Source: BS750m-G57 sp964607575 (lineage in GTDB: Bacteria > Planctomycetota > Phycisphaerae > SM23-33). From it: a DNA stretch of 64,000 bases. Below the pieces are notes generated by a model that did no database searches, was not told the origin of the DNA, and saw only the letters and a program-made list of their open reading frames with translations. A program made the position numbers and the translations under genes. This document shows, one piece after another, positions 55,705 through 63,236 of this stretch. The stretch covers positions 27,354-91,353 of the forward strand of contig CAZSLS010000004.1 in NCBI GenBank assembly GCA_964607575.1, read 5' to 3'. The first letter of the stretch is position 1, and each line of letters starts with the position of its first letter.

Positions 55705-57104
55705 CAGTCGCCGGCTTGCTCCTGTAGGTTTTCCAGGGCAAACGGCATGCCCAGGGAGGTCAGGTCGCGGAGATAAAGGATCCGCGGCGAGGTCGACGCC
55801 AGATCCACAATCGCTTCGAGCACACAGTAACGCCCGCTGTTTATACCGTAGCCAACCACCTGAATACGATACTGGAAACCGCGCGCCGTTAACAGCGGTG
55901 CTATCGTCTTGAATTTGTCCGCCCCGACCAGATCGTTGGCGTACAACCATGCGGTGGTCGCTTTTTCTTCCGGAGTGAGATCCGCGCGGATCGAAACGAT
56001 CCGGTCGACCAGGTCGGCGCTGTCGCCGCCGAGGACAGCCAACAACGCTTCGGGCGGGGCGGTATTGACGTTAATCGCCGCACTCCAGGCCGTTGAGCTG
56101 CTGGATATCGTCAGCTTGTCGAGTACCTTGGCCAGATCGCCCGCCGAGTTGACCCCCGACTGGCGAGTCTCGCTCCTGCCGGAGCTGCCCGAACTCCGGG
56201 ACGTGTAGCTCATGTTCAGCAACTCGCTGGGATGGGTAAATTTTTTACCGCCGGTCTGGCAGAACTCGATGAACTCGGCCGTCGTCCTGCCTACCGCCCT
56301 GCGAAGCGCCCTGGTGTCCAACCGCCCGTTGATATTGATGCGTGCCTGGTTCTCGTTATCGACGTTGCGATCGTAGGCAATTGTCGTCAGCAGCGACCGC
56401 AGCCCCTGGTTGAGTATTCCGTCGCCGTCGTCGTCGGGGTGGGTGTCTTCGCCGTCGTCCTCATTCGGATCGAGCAGACCGTTGAAGTTGGCGTCCTCGC
56501 CGTATACTAGTGTCCCGTCGAATCCCTTGACGAGCAGCAGTTCTTCTACGGTCATCAGCGACCCGTTTCGGATGGCGTAGGGATGGGCCAACTGGTTGTA
56601 GTACTCCTGCTCGGCGCCGTTTTCCTGGGGCTCGTCGTCCGAGTCGCGGAAATCGATCAGGCAGTCGACCAGTTCGGCGGTCATGTTCGGAAGGCCTTCG
56701 AGCACCTTGCGCGAGGCGGTGTTGATGTTGATCTTCCCGGCGGTATCGCTTACCCCGTAGCGGATTTCCGTATCGTCCTGGTCGTTATAGGCGTAGATCG
56801 TGAAGTACCACTCGTCGCTACCGTCGTTGCAGACGAACTGGTCGGCGTAGAGGTCGGGGTTGTCGTAATTACCGCCCTCGGTCGGCGGTTGGGCCAGTAT
56901 CGCCATCGCGTGTTTGATTCCGCTGAAGGCGGTAGACCAGGCCTGGTCGCCCCGCACGTACGAGCCCGAAGCGGCGACTTCAGCCTGCATGCGGTACATC
57001 ACAGAGGCGGCGATCATCGTTGATATCGCGCTGACGACCAGGATGGCGTAGAGCACCATGCCCGCCCGTCTTCTGCACCTGCGGATTGTCAGGGGGTAAA
57101 CCAT
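55704..57104 (-). CDS. gspK: Type II secretion minor pseudopilin GspK
   Basis: A 466-residue minor pseudopilin that caps the pseudopilus tip. The leader RRRAG is cleaved before MVLYAILVVSAIST, the hydrophobic helix; as usual for GspK, the glutamate at position 5 is absent. The globular part has the helix-hairpin-helix-like segment GKININTASRKVLEGLPNMT and a second copy (INVNTAPPEALLAVLGG). It also has calcium-binding loops (DANFNGLLDPNEDDGED, DDDGDGILN) larger than in proteobacterial GspK, which explains the longer chain. Start ATG 57104 is 3 bases after the gspJ stop. Confidence 0.87.
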   Translation of the reverse strand: MVYPLTIRRCRRRAGMVLYAILVVSAISTMIAASVMYRMQAEVAASGSYVRGDQAWSTAFSGIKHAMAILAQPPTEGGNYDNPDLYADQFVCNDGSDEWYFTIYAYNDQDDTEIRYGVSDTAGKININTASRKVLEGLPNMTAELVDCLIDFRDSDDEPQENGAEQEYYNQLAHPYAIRNGSLMTVEELLLVKGFDGTLVYGEDANFNGLLDPNEDDGEDTHPDDDGDGILNQGLRSLLTTIAYDRNVDNENQARININGRLDTRALRRAVGRTTAEFIEFCQTGGKKFTHPSELLNMSYTSRSSGSSGRSETRQSGVNSAGDLAKVLDKLTISSSSTAWSAAINVNTAPPEALLAVLGGDSADLVDRIVSIRADLTPEEKATTAWLYANDLVGADKFKTIAPLLTARGFQYRIQVVGYGINSGRYCVLEAIVDLASTSPRILYLRDLTSLGMPFALENLQEQAGD

Positions 57105-57107
57105 AAC

Positions 57108-57872
57108 TTACCTGCGTCCCCCCCCGGGCCCGCCGCGGATGATCGTGCCTTCAGTTTTCATCACCGAAAGCGGTAGATAGATCAGGCGCTTCGACGCCTG
57201 ACCGGGGTACTCTTCGGGCTCTTCGTCTTCGGTCTCCATTGCAGTCATCTCGTCCTCGTAGACCGGTTCGTCTCCGAGCGTCACTTCCACCGCCAGGGGC
57301 AGGCCCTGGTCGGCGGTCCACACTTTGGTCCACGACTCCCCGTCGTAATAAGCCAACCGCAGATACTTCAGCTTGTCGGTCACCAGCGCCACGCGGATAT
57401 TCTCGCCTTCTTCGGCTTCGGGCGCGTCCAGGAGCTTCTGGCACGTGCGTTCGATGCCGACAACGTACTCCTCGCCGTCTTCATCTTCACGGATCGCCTG
57501 GCGGTAGGTGACCAGCCGTATGTCGGTTTCCGGCGGGATAGGTTGGTCGAGGATGTTTCGGTCGACCCACACTGACTTCCCGGGGACGGCAGTAGTGACG
57601 AACGCGATGTAGTCGGCTTCTCCGGCGATACCCAGACCGAGCCTCCGCATGCTCATCGCGCATTGCAGTTCTGTGGTTATTCTCCGCATCAGCGACCTGC
57701 GGGACACGATCTCTTGGGTCTTGGCGTTTATACTATCCCGCGCCGAGGCAATATGGCTCGTAAACCAGATCGCCGAGCCCATCAGACCGACTATCAAGCC
57801 GACGGCCAGAATCACTTCGAGCAGGGTGAAGCCCGCGCACCTGCGCCGCCGGTGTGTGGTTTGCGGGATCAT
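57108..57872 (-). CDS. gspJ: Type II secretion minor pseudopilin, GspJ-like
   Basis: A 254-residue pseudopilin with the prepilin cleavage motif RRRRCAG/FTLLEVILAVG and a hydrophobic helix. The C-terminal domain is acidic and matches GspJ by operon position, length and the TELQCAMSMRRLG region rather than by a strong motif. The start overlaps the gspI stop (ATGA at 57872-57869). It assembles with GspI and GspK at the tip of the pseudopilus. Confidence 0.78.
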   Translation of the reverse strand: MIPQTTHRRRRCAGFTLLEVILAVGLIVGLMGSAIWFTSHIASARDSINAKTQEIVSRRSLMRRITTELQCAMSMRRLGLGIAGEADYIAFVTTAVPGKSVWVDRNILDQPIPPETDIRLVTYRQAIREDEDGEEYVVGIERTCQKLLDAPEAEEGENIRVALVTDKLKYLRLAYYDGESWTKVWTADQGLPLAVEVTLGDEPVYEDEMTAMETEDEEPEEYPGQASKRLIYLPLSVMKTEGTIIRGGPGGGRR

Positions 57873-58321
57873 GGCGCGAGCCCTCCGGCGACGTCAGCGG
57901 GCTCGTCTTCGGTTTCTTCGGTTTCCGGCGGTTCGGCGATGAGGAATCGCGTCGAGTACGTATAACCGGACGGGACGTTGGTTATGACGACCTGCACACG
58001 CAGCAATTGCGGGCCGTCCAGTTCCAGTTCCGCGTCGAGTTCGACATCTTCGGTGATGATCTCCCAGGTCCAGTCGGCAAGCGATTCGTCTTCTTCGTAT
58101 TCGTTAGGTCCGTCGTCCTCGGGCGGGAGAATACCGATATGCATCTCCGATACCTTGCTGATCGCCAGGTCGGCGGCTTCGGATTCCAGGCGCATTGTCC
58201 TCAGTGAGCGGAAGCACGAATGCACTCCGACCATCACGCCAAGGGCCGTCATCGCGAAAATCGCGGTTGCCAGCACTATCTCCAGCAGCACCATGCCGCG
58301 AAGATTACTCCGAGTTTTCAT
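57869..58321 (-). CDS. gspI: Type II secretion minor pseudopilin, GspI-like
   Basis: A 150-residue pseudopilin with a short leader (MKTRSNLRG) cleaved before MVLLEIVLATAIFAM; the conserved glutamate is at mature position 5. It is assigned to GspI by size and position between gspH- and gspJ-like genes. ATG 58321, with GAGGA just before it, is preferred to a TTG at 58336; either start overlaps the end of the preceding gene (stop 58305), suggesting translational coupling. Confidence 0.78.
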   Translation of the reverse strand: MKTRSNLRGMVLLEIVLATAIFAMTALGVMVGVHSCFRSLRTMRLESEAADLAISKVSEMHIGILPPEDDGPNEYEEDESLADWTWEIITEDVELDAELELDGPQLLRVQVVITNVPSGYTYSTRFLIAEPPETEETEDEPADVAGGLAP

Positions 58322-59018
58322 CTTCCTCGTCTGCAAAGGGATCTTCCTCGTCGTCCGCGGCTTGCCCGTAGAGAATGCGAGTGGTTATGAGATTGTTTTC
58401 CCCGTCGAGCTTTACAGCCGCCCGCAGCGAATCGCCGAGGTCCGCAGACTCCAGCTCGATGAGAACCGAGTCGCTCGTACCGTCCGGATTAAACGTGATA
58501 GTTTGCATTTCGCTGCTGTCGTCCTCGTCGCCGGCGCTGGTTGGCGCTTCGTCAATGGGCTGCCCGTCAGGCCCGGTGGTCCGACACCTGGTGACCGCGA
58601 TCCGATCTCGGGGTATCCTGGAAATCCACGGGCATGTTTTGTGGGCTTCGAACTGTCCCGGCTCGCTCAGCGGCGCCGGTTCCCAGAGCAGCGCCGGAAG
58701 GCGGGTCTCTTCATCGAACGCCAACCGGACCCGGCGTGCCGAATTCGCCGCTTCGGCGCGGGCCATCCGAAGAGTTGTCTCCAGGCGGTCGACGGCGTAC
58801 TCGAAGTTCCTGCGATCGTTCGACGACATTCCCGAGACAATAATGACTACCAGAATGACTGAAATCAGCGCGATGGCGATCGTTACTTCCAGAAGCGTAA
58901 AGCCTCCGCCGGGGCGCATCGGCCGCGAAAACGGCGCAGAGGCGCCCGCGCCCCTTTTACGTCGAGTCCCCGGACTCGATTCGACGAGCCCGGGGCAGGA
59001 TGGACTGCTTCGATGCAT
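58305..59018 (-). CDS. gspH: Type II secretion pseudopilin, GspH-like
   Basis: Pseudopilin with cleavage motif PGGG/FTLLEVTIAIALISVI and a C-terminal domain matching the GspH/FimT type (RMARAEAANSARRVRLAF). Starting at ATG 59018 gives a 237-residue precursor with a 39-residue leader; ATG 58919 would give the usual short leader (MRPGGG) and 204 residues. Neither has a clear ribosome-binding site, so the start is unresolved. The mature protein is the same in both cases. Confidence 0.78.
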   Translation of the reverse strand: MHRSSPSCPGLVESSPGTRRKRGAGASAPFSRPMRPGGGFTLLEVTIAIALISVILVVIIVSGMSSNDRRNFEYAVDRLETTLRMARAEAANSARRVRLAFDEETRLPALLWEPAPLSEPGQFEAHKTCPWISRIPRDRIAVTRCRTTGPDGQPIDEAPTSAGDEDDSSEMQTITFNPDGTSDSVLIELESADLGDSLRAAVKLDGENNLITTRILYGQAADDEEDPFADEEDENSE

Positions 59019-59039
59019 TTTTCGTATCCCGGCGACCTG

Positions 59040-59513
59040 CTAAACGCCGTCTTCCTCGTCTTCCCAGCTCTTGATGTCGTCGCCTTCGCCGCTGTCGTCT
59101 TCGCCGTTGGGCCCGTGAGACCACACCTGGAGCACCTGCCTGGTCGTATCACCCTGCTCCTGGTCCACCAGTTGATAGCTGATCTCGTTGCCCCAGGGGT
59201 CCTTGAGCTGTTTGCGGGTGATGTATGGTCCGGCCCACTTACCGGCCATCGAATCATCGTCGAATGCGGGCATGGTGACCAGGGCGTTGAGACCGCCTTC
59301 GTCTTCAGTGGGATAGTGCCCGATATTCAGATTGTATTTCCCGAGTTCCCCCGCGAGCATCTTAATCTGGATATCGGCGGTATCGACCCTCGACTTCGAC
59401 CATTGCGGGATGACATTGACTGCCACCACAGTCGCGAGAATGCCAACGATCGCAATCACCAGCAGTACCTCGACAAGCGTAAAGCCGCGAGTTTTTCTGT
59501 TCCGTCTTGTCAT
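59040..59513 (-). CDS. gspG: Type II secretion major pseudopilin GspG
   Basis: Major pseudopilus subunit of 157 residues. Leader TRRNRKTRG is cleaved before FTLVEVLLVIAIVGILATVV, with E5. The C-terminal region shows the GspG hallmarks: a YPTEDEGGLNALV loop, DPWGNEISYQL and a trailing acidic segment that contains the calcium site region (SHGPNGEDDSGEGDD). An acidic tail (KSWEDEEDGV) is an extension. A small hairpin (GGCGG/CCGCC, 59552-59566) in the 76-base gap after gspF may affect processing and raise the level of this abundant subunit. Confidence 0.92.
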   Translation of the reverse strand: MTRRNRKTRGFTLVEVLLVIAIVGILATVVAVNVIPQWSKSRVDTADIQIKMLAGELGKYNLNIGHYPTEDEGGLNALVTMPAFDDDSMAGKWAGPYITRKQLKDPWGNEISYQLVDQEQGDTTRQVLQVWSHGPNGEDDSGEGDDIKSWEDEEDGV

Positions 59514-59589
59514 GTTTTTGTCCTTTCAAGTTTCGTGTTGCGACATCGGCGGGCGGTCGTTCCGCCAGGCCGCAGTTTATCGCTATAGT

Positions 59590-60792
59590 TTATTGAAACT
59601 GACTCGCCATAGTAAATATCGGGAATAGCAGGGCAAGAGCTATTGCCCCGACCATTACCGCCATGAGGACCAGTATTATCGGTTCGATCAGGCGTACGGC
59701 TGTGTCGACCTGGCGGTTCGTACGGCGTTCGACGGTATCGGCCACCTGGACGAGCACGCGATCGAGTTGGTTGGATTCTTCCGCCACTGCGATCATCTCG
59801 ACGATCTCGATGGGGACCAGCCCGCTGGCCCGCAGCGGTTCGGCCAGTGGTTTGCCTTCGCGGACGGCATCTGCGGCCTCTTCGATGCTTTTACCGAGCA
59901 CTTCCGAACCGGTCGCGTCTTTTGCGATATCCAGCGCCCGGAGAATCGGCACGCCGTTGGCGATCATGGTTCCCAGGATCCTGCAGAATCGCGTGATTGC
60001 GACCACGCAGATCGTTTTGCCCACGATCGGGATTTTCAGTTTCGAGCGTTCCCACAGGCGGTGTCCTGCGGGACTCTTCAGCCCCGCGACGATACCGGTG
60101 ACGCCCAGGACCACCATGCAGACCACAAGCAGGGTGTTTTCGACCAGCAGGTCGCTCGCCGCGAATACTACCCTGGTCAGTACCGGCAGGTTGGATGCGT
60201 CCTGGAAGACCTTCTTGAGTTCGGGCACTACCAGGACGAGCATGAGGCTTACCACGGCGACGCCCACTACCGACAGCAGGATCGGGTATATCATCGCGCC
60301 GCGCACCTTGTTGCGCAGTTCGTCCTGGCGTTCGACGAAATTGGCAAGGTCGGTCAGTACGTCTTCGAGGAAACCGGCGTGTTCACCGGCATTGACCATT
60401 GCGCTGTGCAGTGGCGGGAAGGTGTTTTCGTGAGAGGCCATCGCTTCGGTCAGGGTCCTGCCTGCCGCGACGTCCTGTCGCAGTTCGAGGATGATTTCAG
60501 CTATCCGCCCCCGCATGCCCGAGCGGGCAATGATCTCCAGCGCCCGCAGCATGGGCACACCCGCGCGCAGCAGGTCGGCCAGTTGCCCGTACATCACGCC
60601 GACATCGCGCCGGCGGACCTTGGCTCCCGATCTTGCTCCGATCCGCCCGGGCTTGGTCTGCTGGGCCACCTTCACCGGATAAAGCGACCGCTCCCCCAGC
60701 GCATGAACAACCGCCGACTCGCAGTCAGCTTGCATAGTACCGGCGATCTCTTCACCGCCGGCGGTCCGGGCTGTGTAGCTAAAATCTGGCAA
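59590..60792 (-). CDS. gspF: Type II secretion inner-membrane platform protein GspF
   Basis: Polytopic inner-membrane protein of 400 residues with two T2SSF domains (about 70-195 and 270-395; segments AGEHAGFLEDVLTDLANFVE and AVAEESNQLDRVLVQVADTV) and three membrane helices. The canonical N-terminus (MPDFSYTARTAGGEE) begins at TTG 60792. That TTG and the next codon are the last heptamer of the inserted element's repeat array, so the start and upstream leader come from the element. A longer frame from 60834 would add repeat-encoded residues (PVASCQL units) and is unlikely. It recruits GspE to the membrane complex. Confidence 0.87.
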   Translation of the reverse strand: MPDFSYTARTAGGEEIAGTMQADCESAVVHALGERSLYPVKVAQQTKPGRIGARSGAKVRRRDVGVMYGQLADLLRAGVPMLRALEIIARSGMRGRIAEIILELRQDVAAGRTLTEAMASHENTFPPLHSAMVNAGEHAGFLEDVLTDLANFVERQDELRNKVRGAMIYPILLSVVGVAVVSLMLVLVVPELKKVFQDASNLPVLTRVVFAASDLLVENTLLVVCMVVLGVTGIVAGLKSPAGHRLWERSKLKIPIVGKTICVVAITRFCRILGTMIANGVPILRALDIAKDATGSEVLGKSIEEAADAVREGKPLAEPLRASGLVPIEIVEMIAVAEESNQLDRVLVQVADTVERRTNRQVDTAVRLIEPIILVLMAVMVGAIALALLFPIFTMASQFQ

Positions 60793-60842
60793 CTGGCAAC
60801 TGGCAACTGGCAACTGGCAACTGGCAACTGGCAACTGGCAAC
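60787..60842 (+). repeat. Eight tandem TGGCAAC heptamers
   Basis: Perfect 7-base tandem array, 56 bases, forming one end of the four-helix-bundle element and overlapping the first two codons of gspF. Confidence 0.95.
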
Positions 60843-60912
60843 GTCAACGGCCACGACAACGACTACGGCCTTGCGGCTTCGTTATCGGGGCGTCAGGTTG
60901 TTAATTCACCAA

Positions 60913-61302
60913 TTACTGCTTTCCTTTCAGTTTTGTGATCAGCCCTTGGAGGACTCGGGTGCATTGTCGTATGTCTTCGATTAGTGAGTCTGCTTGTTTC
61001 TCGGTCAGGTACTCCAGGTCGCTTGCGACAATGACCTGCGTTTCCAATTCAAACAGACTCCCTCGGGCCACTTGCAGGAAGCGGATATAGTCGCCTAAAC
61101 TTCCTCGTCCATAGCCCTCGGCAATATTACTCGGCACAGAAACCACAGCCCGACGAATCTGCTGTGTAAGACCGTACATTTCGTCCTTTGGAAATAGTTT
61201 CGTCGCGCCATAAACTCGTTTAACCAAACCCATGGCCTTTCGCCAGGCAGTCAGGTCACGGCAATCATTGATCTTCGGATTGTCATATCTCTCGTCAGCC
61301 AC
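60913..61302 (-). CDS. Four-helix-bundle protein (S23/23S rRNA intervening-sequence family)
   Basis: A 129-residue helical protein with the family pattern: RDLTAWRKAMGLVKRVY, FPKDEMYGLTQQIRRAVVSV, PSNIAEGYGRGSLGDYIRFL and ARGSLFELETQVIVASDL. These proteins are encoded within intervening sequences of bacterial 23S rRNA and as free-standing genes; relatives (Avd) help diversity-generating retroelements. Their general role is unknown, with nucleic-acid binding suggested. Here the gene sits alone inside an inverted-repeat element in a protein-coding operon. GTG 61302 is the best start; the frame continues into the heptamers (NWQLA units) with TTG codons, and no Shine-Dalgarno site is seen. Confidence 0.88.
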   Translation of the reverse strand: MADERYDNPKINDCRDLTAWRKAMGLVKRVYGATKLFPKDEMYGLTQQIRRAVVSVPSNIAEGYGRGSLGDYIRFLQVARGSLFELETQVIVASDLEYLTEKQADSLIEDIRQCTRVLQGLITKLKGKQ

Positions 61303-61333
61303 AAGTCGTTGCCGTATGTCGTTGTCGTGTGTC

Positions 61334-61375
61334 GTTGCCAGTTGCCAATTGCCAGTTGCCAATTGCCAGTTGCCA
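61334..61375 (-). repeat. Six tandem TGGCAAC/TGGCAAT heptamers
   Basis: Inverted relative to the array at 60787-60842; the order on the minus strand is C, T, C, T, C, C at the last base. It begins directly after the gspE TAG. Confidence 0.95.
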
Positions 61376-63052
61376 CTAGCCGCAGGCGACCCTGAGTATT
61401 TCCTCAGGCGTCGTTATCCCGGCTTTGACTTTGGTCCAGCCGTCGGCTCGCAGCATGTGCATGCCATTGTCTCTGGCGGCTGCGACTATTTGTCCGGTTG
61501 GGGCGCGGGCCATCATTTTTTCTCTGATGACGTCGTTTGCGAGCATCAACTCGAACAGTCCGCTCCTACCGTGGTAACCGGTGTTGCGGCACTTGCGGCA
61601 TCCGGCGCCGCGATAAAGTTTCGCCCCTTTGTCCAGTTCCTGCTCGAGGTCCCGGGGCAACTGTTCGCGGTCGGGTTCGTAGGCTTCCTTGCAGTTTGGG
61701 CATATTGCCCGTACGAGGCGCTGCGCCATCGCTCCGGCCAGCGTGCTGGCTACCAGGAACGGTTCGACGCCCATGTCGAGCAACCGCGTGGGCGCCGAAC
61801 ATGCGTCGTTGGTGTGCAGCGTCGAGAGCACCAGGTGCCCGGTCAGCGATGCCTGGATTGCGGCTTCTGCCGTCTCCAGATCGCGGATCTCGCCGATCAT
61901 CACCGCGTCGGGGTCGTGTCGCAGAATCGCTCTCAGTCCGCGGGCGAAGCTCATGTTGATTTTCGGGTTGACCTGAATCTGGTTGATCCCGCCGAGATGG
62001 TATTCGACGGGGTCCTCGACGGTCAGGACCTTTATCTTGTCGCTGACGATTTCCTGAAGCGCCGCGTACAGCGTTGTCGTCTTACCGCTTCCGGTAGGCC
62101 CGGTGACCAGGATGATCCCGTGCGGTTGGGCGATCAGGTCGTTGAACATCGTGAAGGTCTGGTCGTCCATACCCAGTTCGGGCAGGGTGAACATGATGGT
62201 GGCCTTGTCGAGGATACGCATCACGATCCCTTCGCCAAACAGCATGGGGATAACGCTGACGCGAATATCGATCTGCCTTCCGCCGACCTGTAGTTTTATG
62301 CGTCCGTCCTGCGGTAGGCGTTTCTCGGCGATGTTGAGATTCGACATGATCTTGATGCGGGAGATGATCGCCGCCTGGAACGATCGAATCTGCGGCGGAA
62401 CCGAAGCGGGCTGGAGCACGCCGTCGATCCGGAATCGCACGTGCAGGTCGTTTTCGTACGGTTCGATGTGGATGTCGCTGGCACGCTCGCCTATCGCCTC
62501 GATGAATATTTCGTTGACGAGCTTGATAACGCTGGCTTCCTGTGCCATCTCGACGAGGTCTTCACCGTTTTCGTCGATCTCGGAGATGACTTCCAGGTCG
62601 TCGCTGCTCATCATCTCGTCGATGGTGTCGCCGCCGACGCCGAAACGCGCCTTGATAACCTTGTCGATCTCCTCTTGGGAGGCGAGCACCGGGTGAATTT
62701 CCAGACCGGTAAGCAGACGCAATTCATCGAAAGCATAAAGGTCGAACGCGTCGGAGGTCGCCACGGTAAGCGTCCCGTTCTTGCGGGATACCGGAACGAT
62801 CTTCTTGCGGAATACCAGCTTGGGCGGAATGGCGCTCAACGCTTCGTCGTCGATTTTCGCCGTCGCAAGATCGATCAGCGGAATCGACAACTGCTCGGAA
62901 AGGACTTCCAGGAGTTTCTCCTCGGTGAGGCAGCCGATTTTGACCAGCGCACGGTCGAGGCGCAGACCATCGGTCCTGCGCAATTCCATGGCCTGGGTCA
63001 AATGGGCCGGAGTGACCAGACCCTTCTCCAAAAGGATTTCGGCGATGCTCAT
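61376..63052 (-). CDS. gspE: Type II secretion ATPase GspE
   Basis: Cytoplasmic hexameric ATPase of 558 residues that powers pseudopilus assembly. The N-terminal MshEN/GSPII_E_N domain (about 5-150) is followed by the motor: Walker A GPTGSGKTTTLY (about 319), Asp box, Walker B and His box (IRDLETAEAAIQASLTGHLV, LSTLHTNDA) and the tetracysteine zinc motif (CPNC ... CRKC). First gene of the operon; ATG 63052. A 184-base gap precedes it, with TATAAA on the minus strand (63204-63199) as a possible -10 but no good -35. The stop abuts the inserted heptamer element. Confidence 0.94.
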   Translation of the reverse strand: MSIAEILLEKGLVTPAHLTQAMELRRTDGLRLDRALVKIGCLTEEKLLEVLSEQLSIPLIDLATAKIDDEALSAIPPKLVFRKKIVPVSRKNGTLTVATSDAFDLYAFDELRLLTGLEIHPVLASQEEIDKVIKARFGVGGDTIDEMMSSDDLEVISEIDENGEDLVEMAQEASVIKLVNEIFIEAIGERASDIHIEPYENDLHVRFRIDGVLQPASVPPQIRSFQAAIISRIKIMSNLNIAEKRLPQDGRIKLQVGGRQIDIRVSVIPMLFGEGIVMRILDKATIMFTLPELGMDDQTFTMFNDLIAQPHGIILVTGPTGSGKTTTLYAALQEIVSDKIKVLTVEDPVEYHLGGINQIQVNPKINMSFARGLRAILRHDPDAVMIGEIRDLETAEAAIQASLTGHLVLSTLHTNDACSAPTRLLDMGVEPFLVASTLAGAMAQRLVRAICPNCKEAYEPDREQLPRDLEQELDKGAKLYRGAGCRKCRNTGYHGRSGLFELMLANDVIREKMMARAPTGQIVAAARDNGMHMLRADGWTKVKAGITTPEEILRVACG

Positions 63053-63236
63053 CGTCTTGTTGTCCCTGTGTGCCGAGCGACCGGATACTTCTCTTTTCTC
63101 TAAACAGACGAACGCCGCCGAGACTGCCTGTCAAACCGTTGCCGGGGAGTCTCGGGGCGTGCGTTGCAGCCATCAACGATTTTAACGTCTTGGCCGACTT
63201 TATACTATTGCGTATTTAACTGGTCGGCGGCTATTT

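Larger units (their letters stand above)
60787..61375 (-). mobile_element. Inverted-repeat element carrying a four-helix-bundle gene, inserted between gspE and gspF
   Basis: A 589-base unit with complementary ends. Right end in gene orientation: eight TGGCAAC heptamers on the plus strand at 60787-60842. Left end: six heptamers (two with T for C) at 61334-61375 on the minus strand, starting at the base after the gspE stop codon. Inside the heptamers a further 12 bases (CACGACAACGAC; 60852-60863 plus, 61329-61318 minus) and ACGGC also match. The only gene is an S23-type four-helix-bundle protein. There is no transposase. Both variant heptamers keep pairing as G-U in RNA, giving an uninterrupted 42-bp stem. 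Confidence 0.75.

Noticed and set aside
60787..60842. CRISPR-like array
   Set aside because: The heptamers are contiguous with no spacers, and no cas gene is present.
60672..60854. 60-codon minus-strand frame across the heptamers (VASCQLP repeats)
   Set aside because: It is only the repeat translated in another frame and overlaps gspF.
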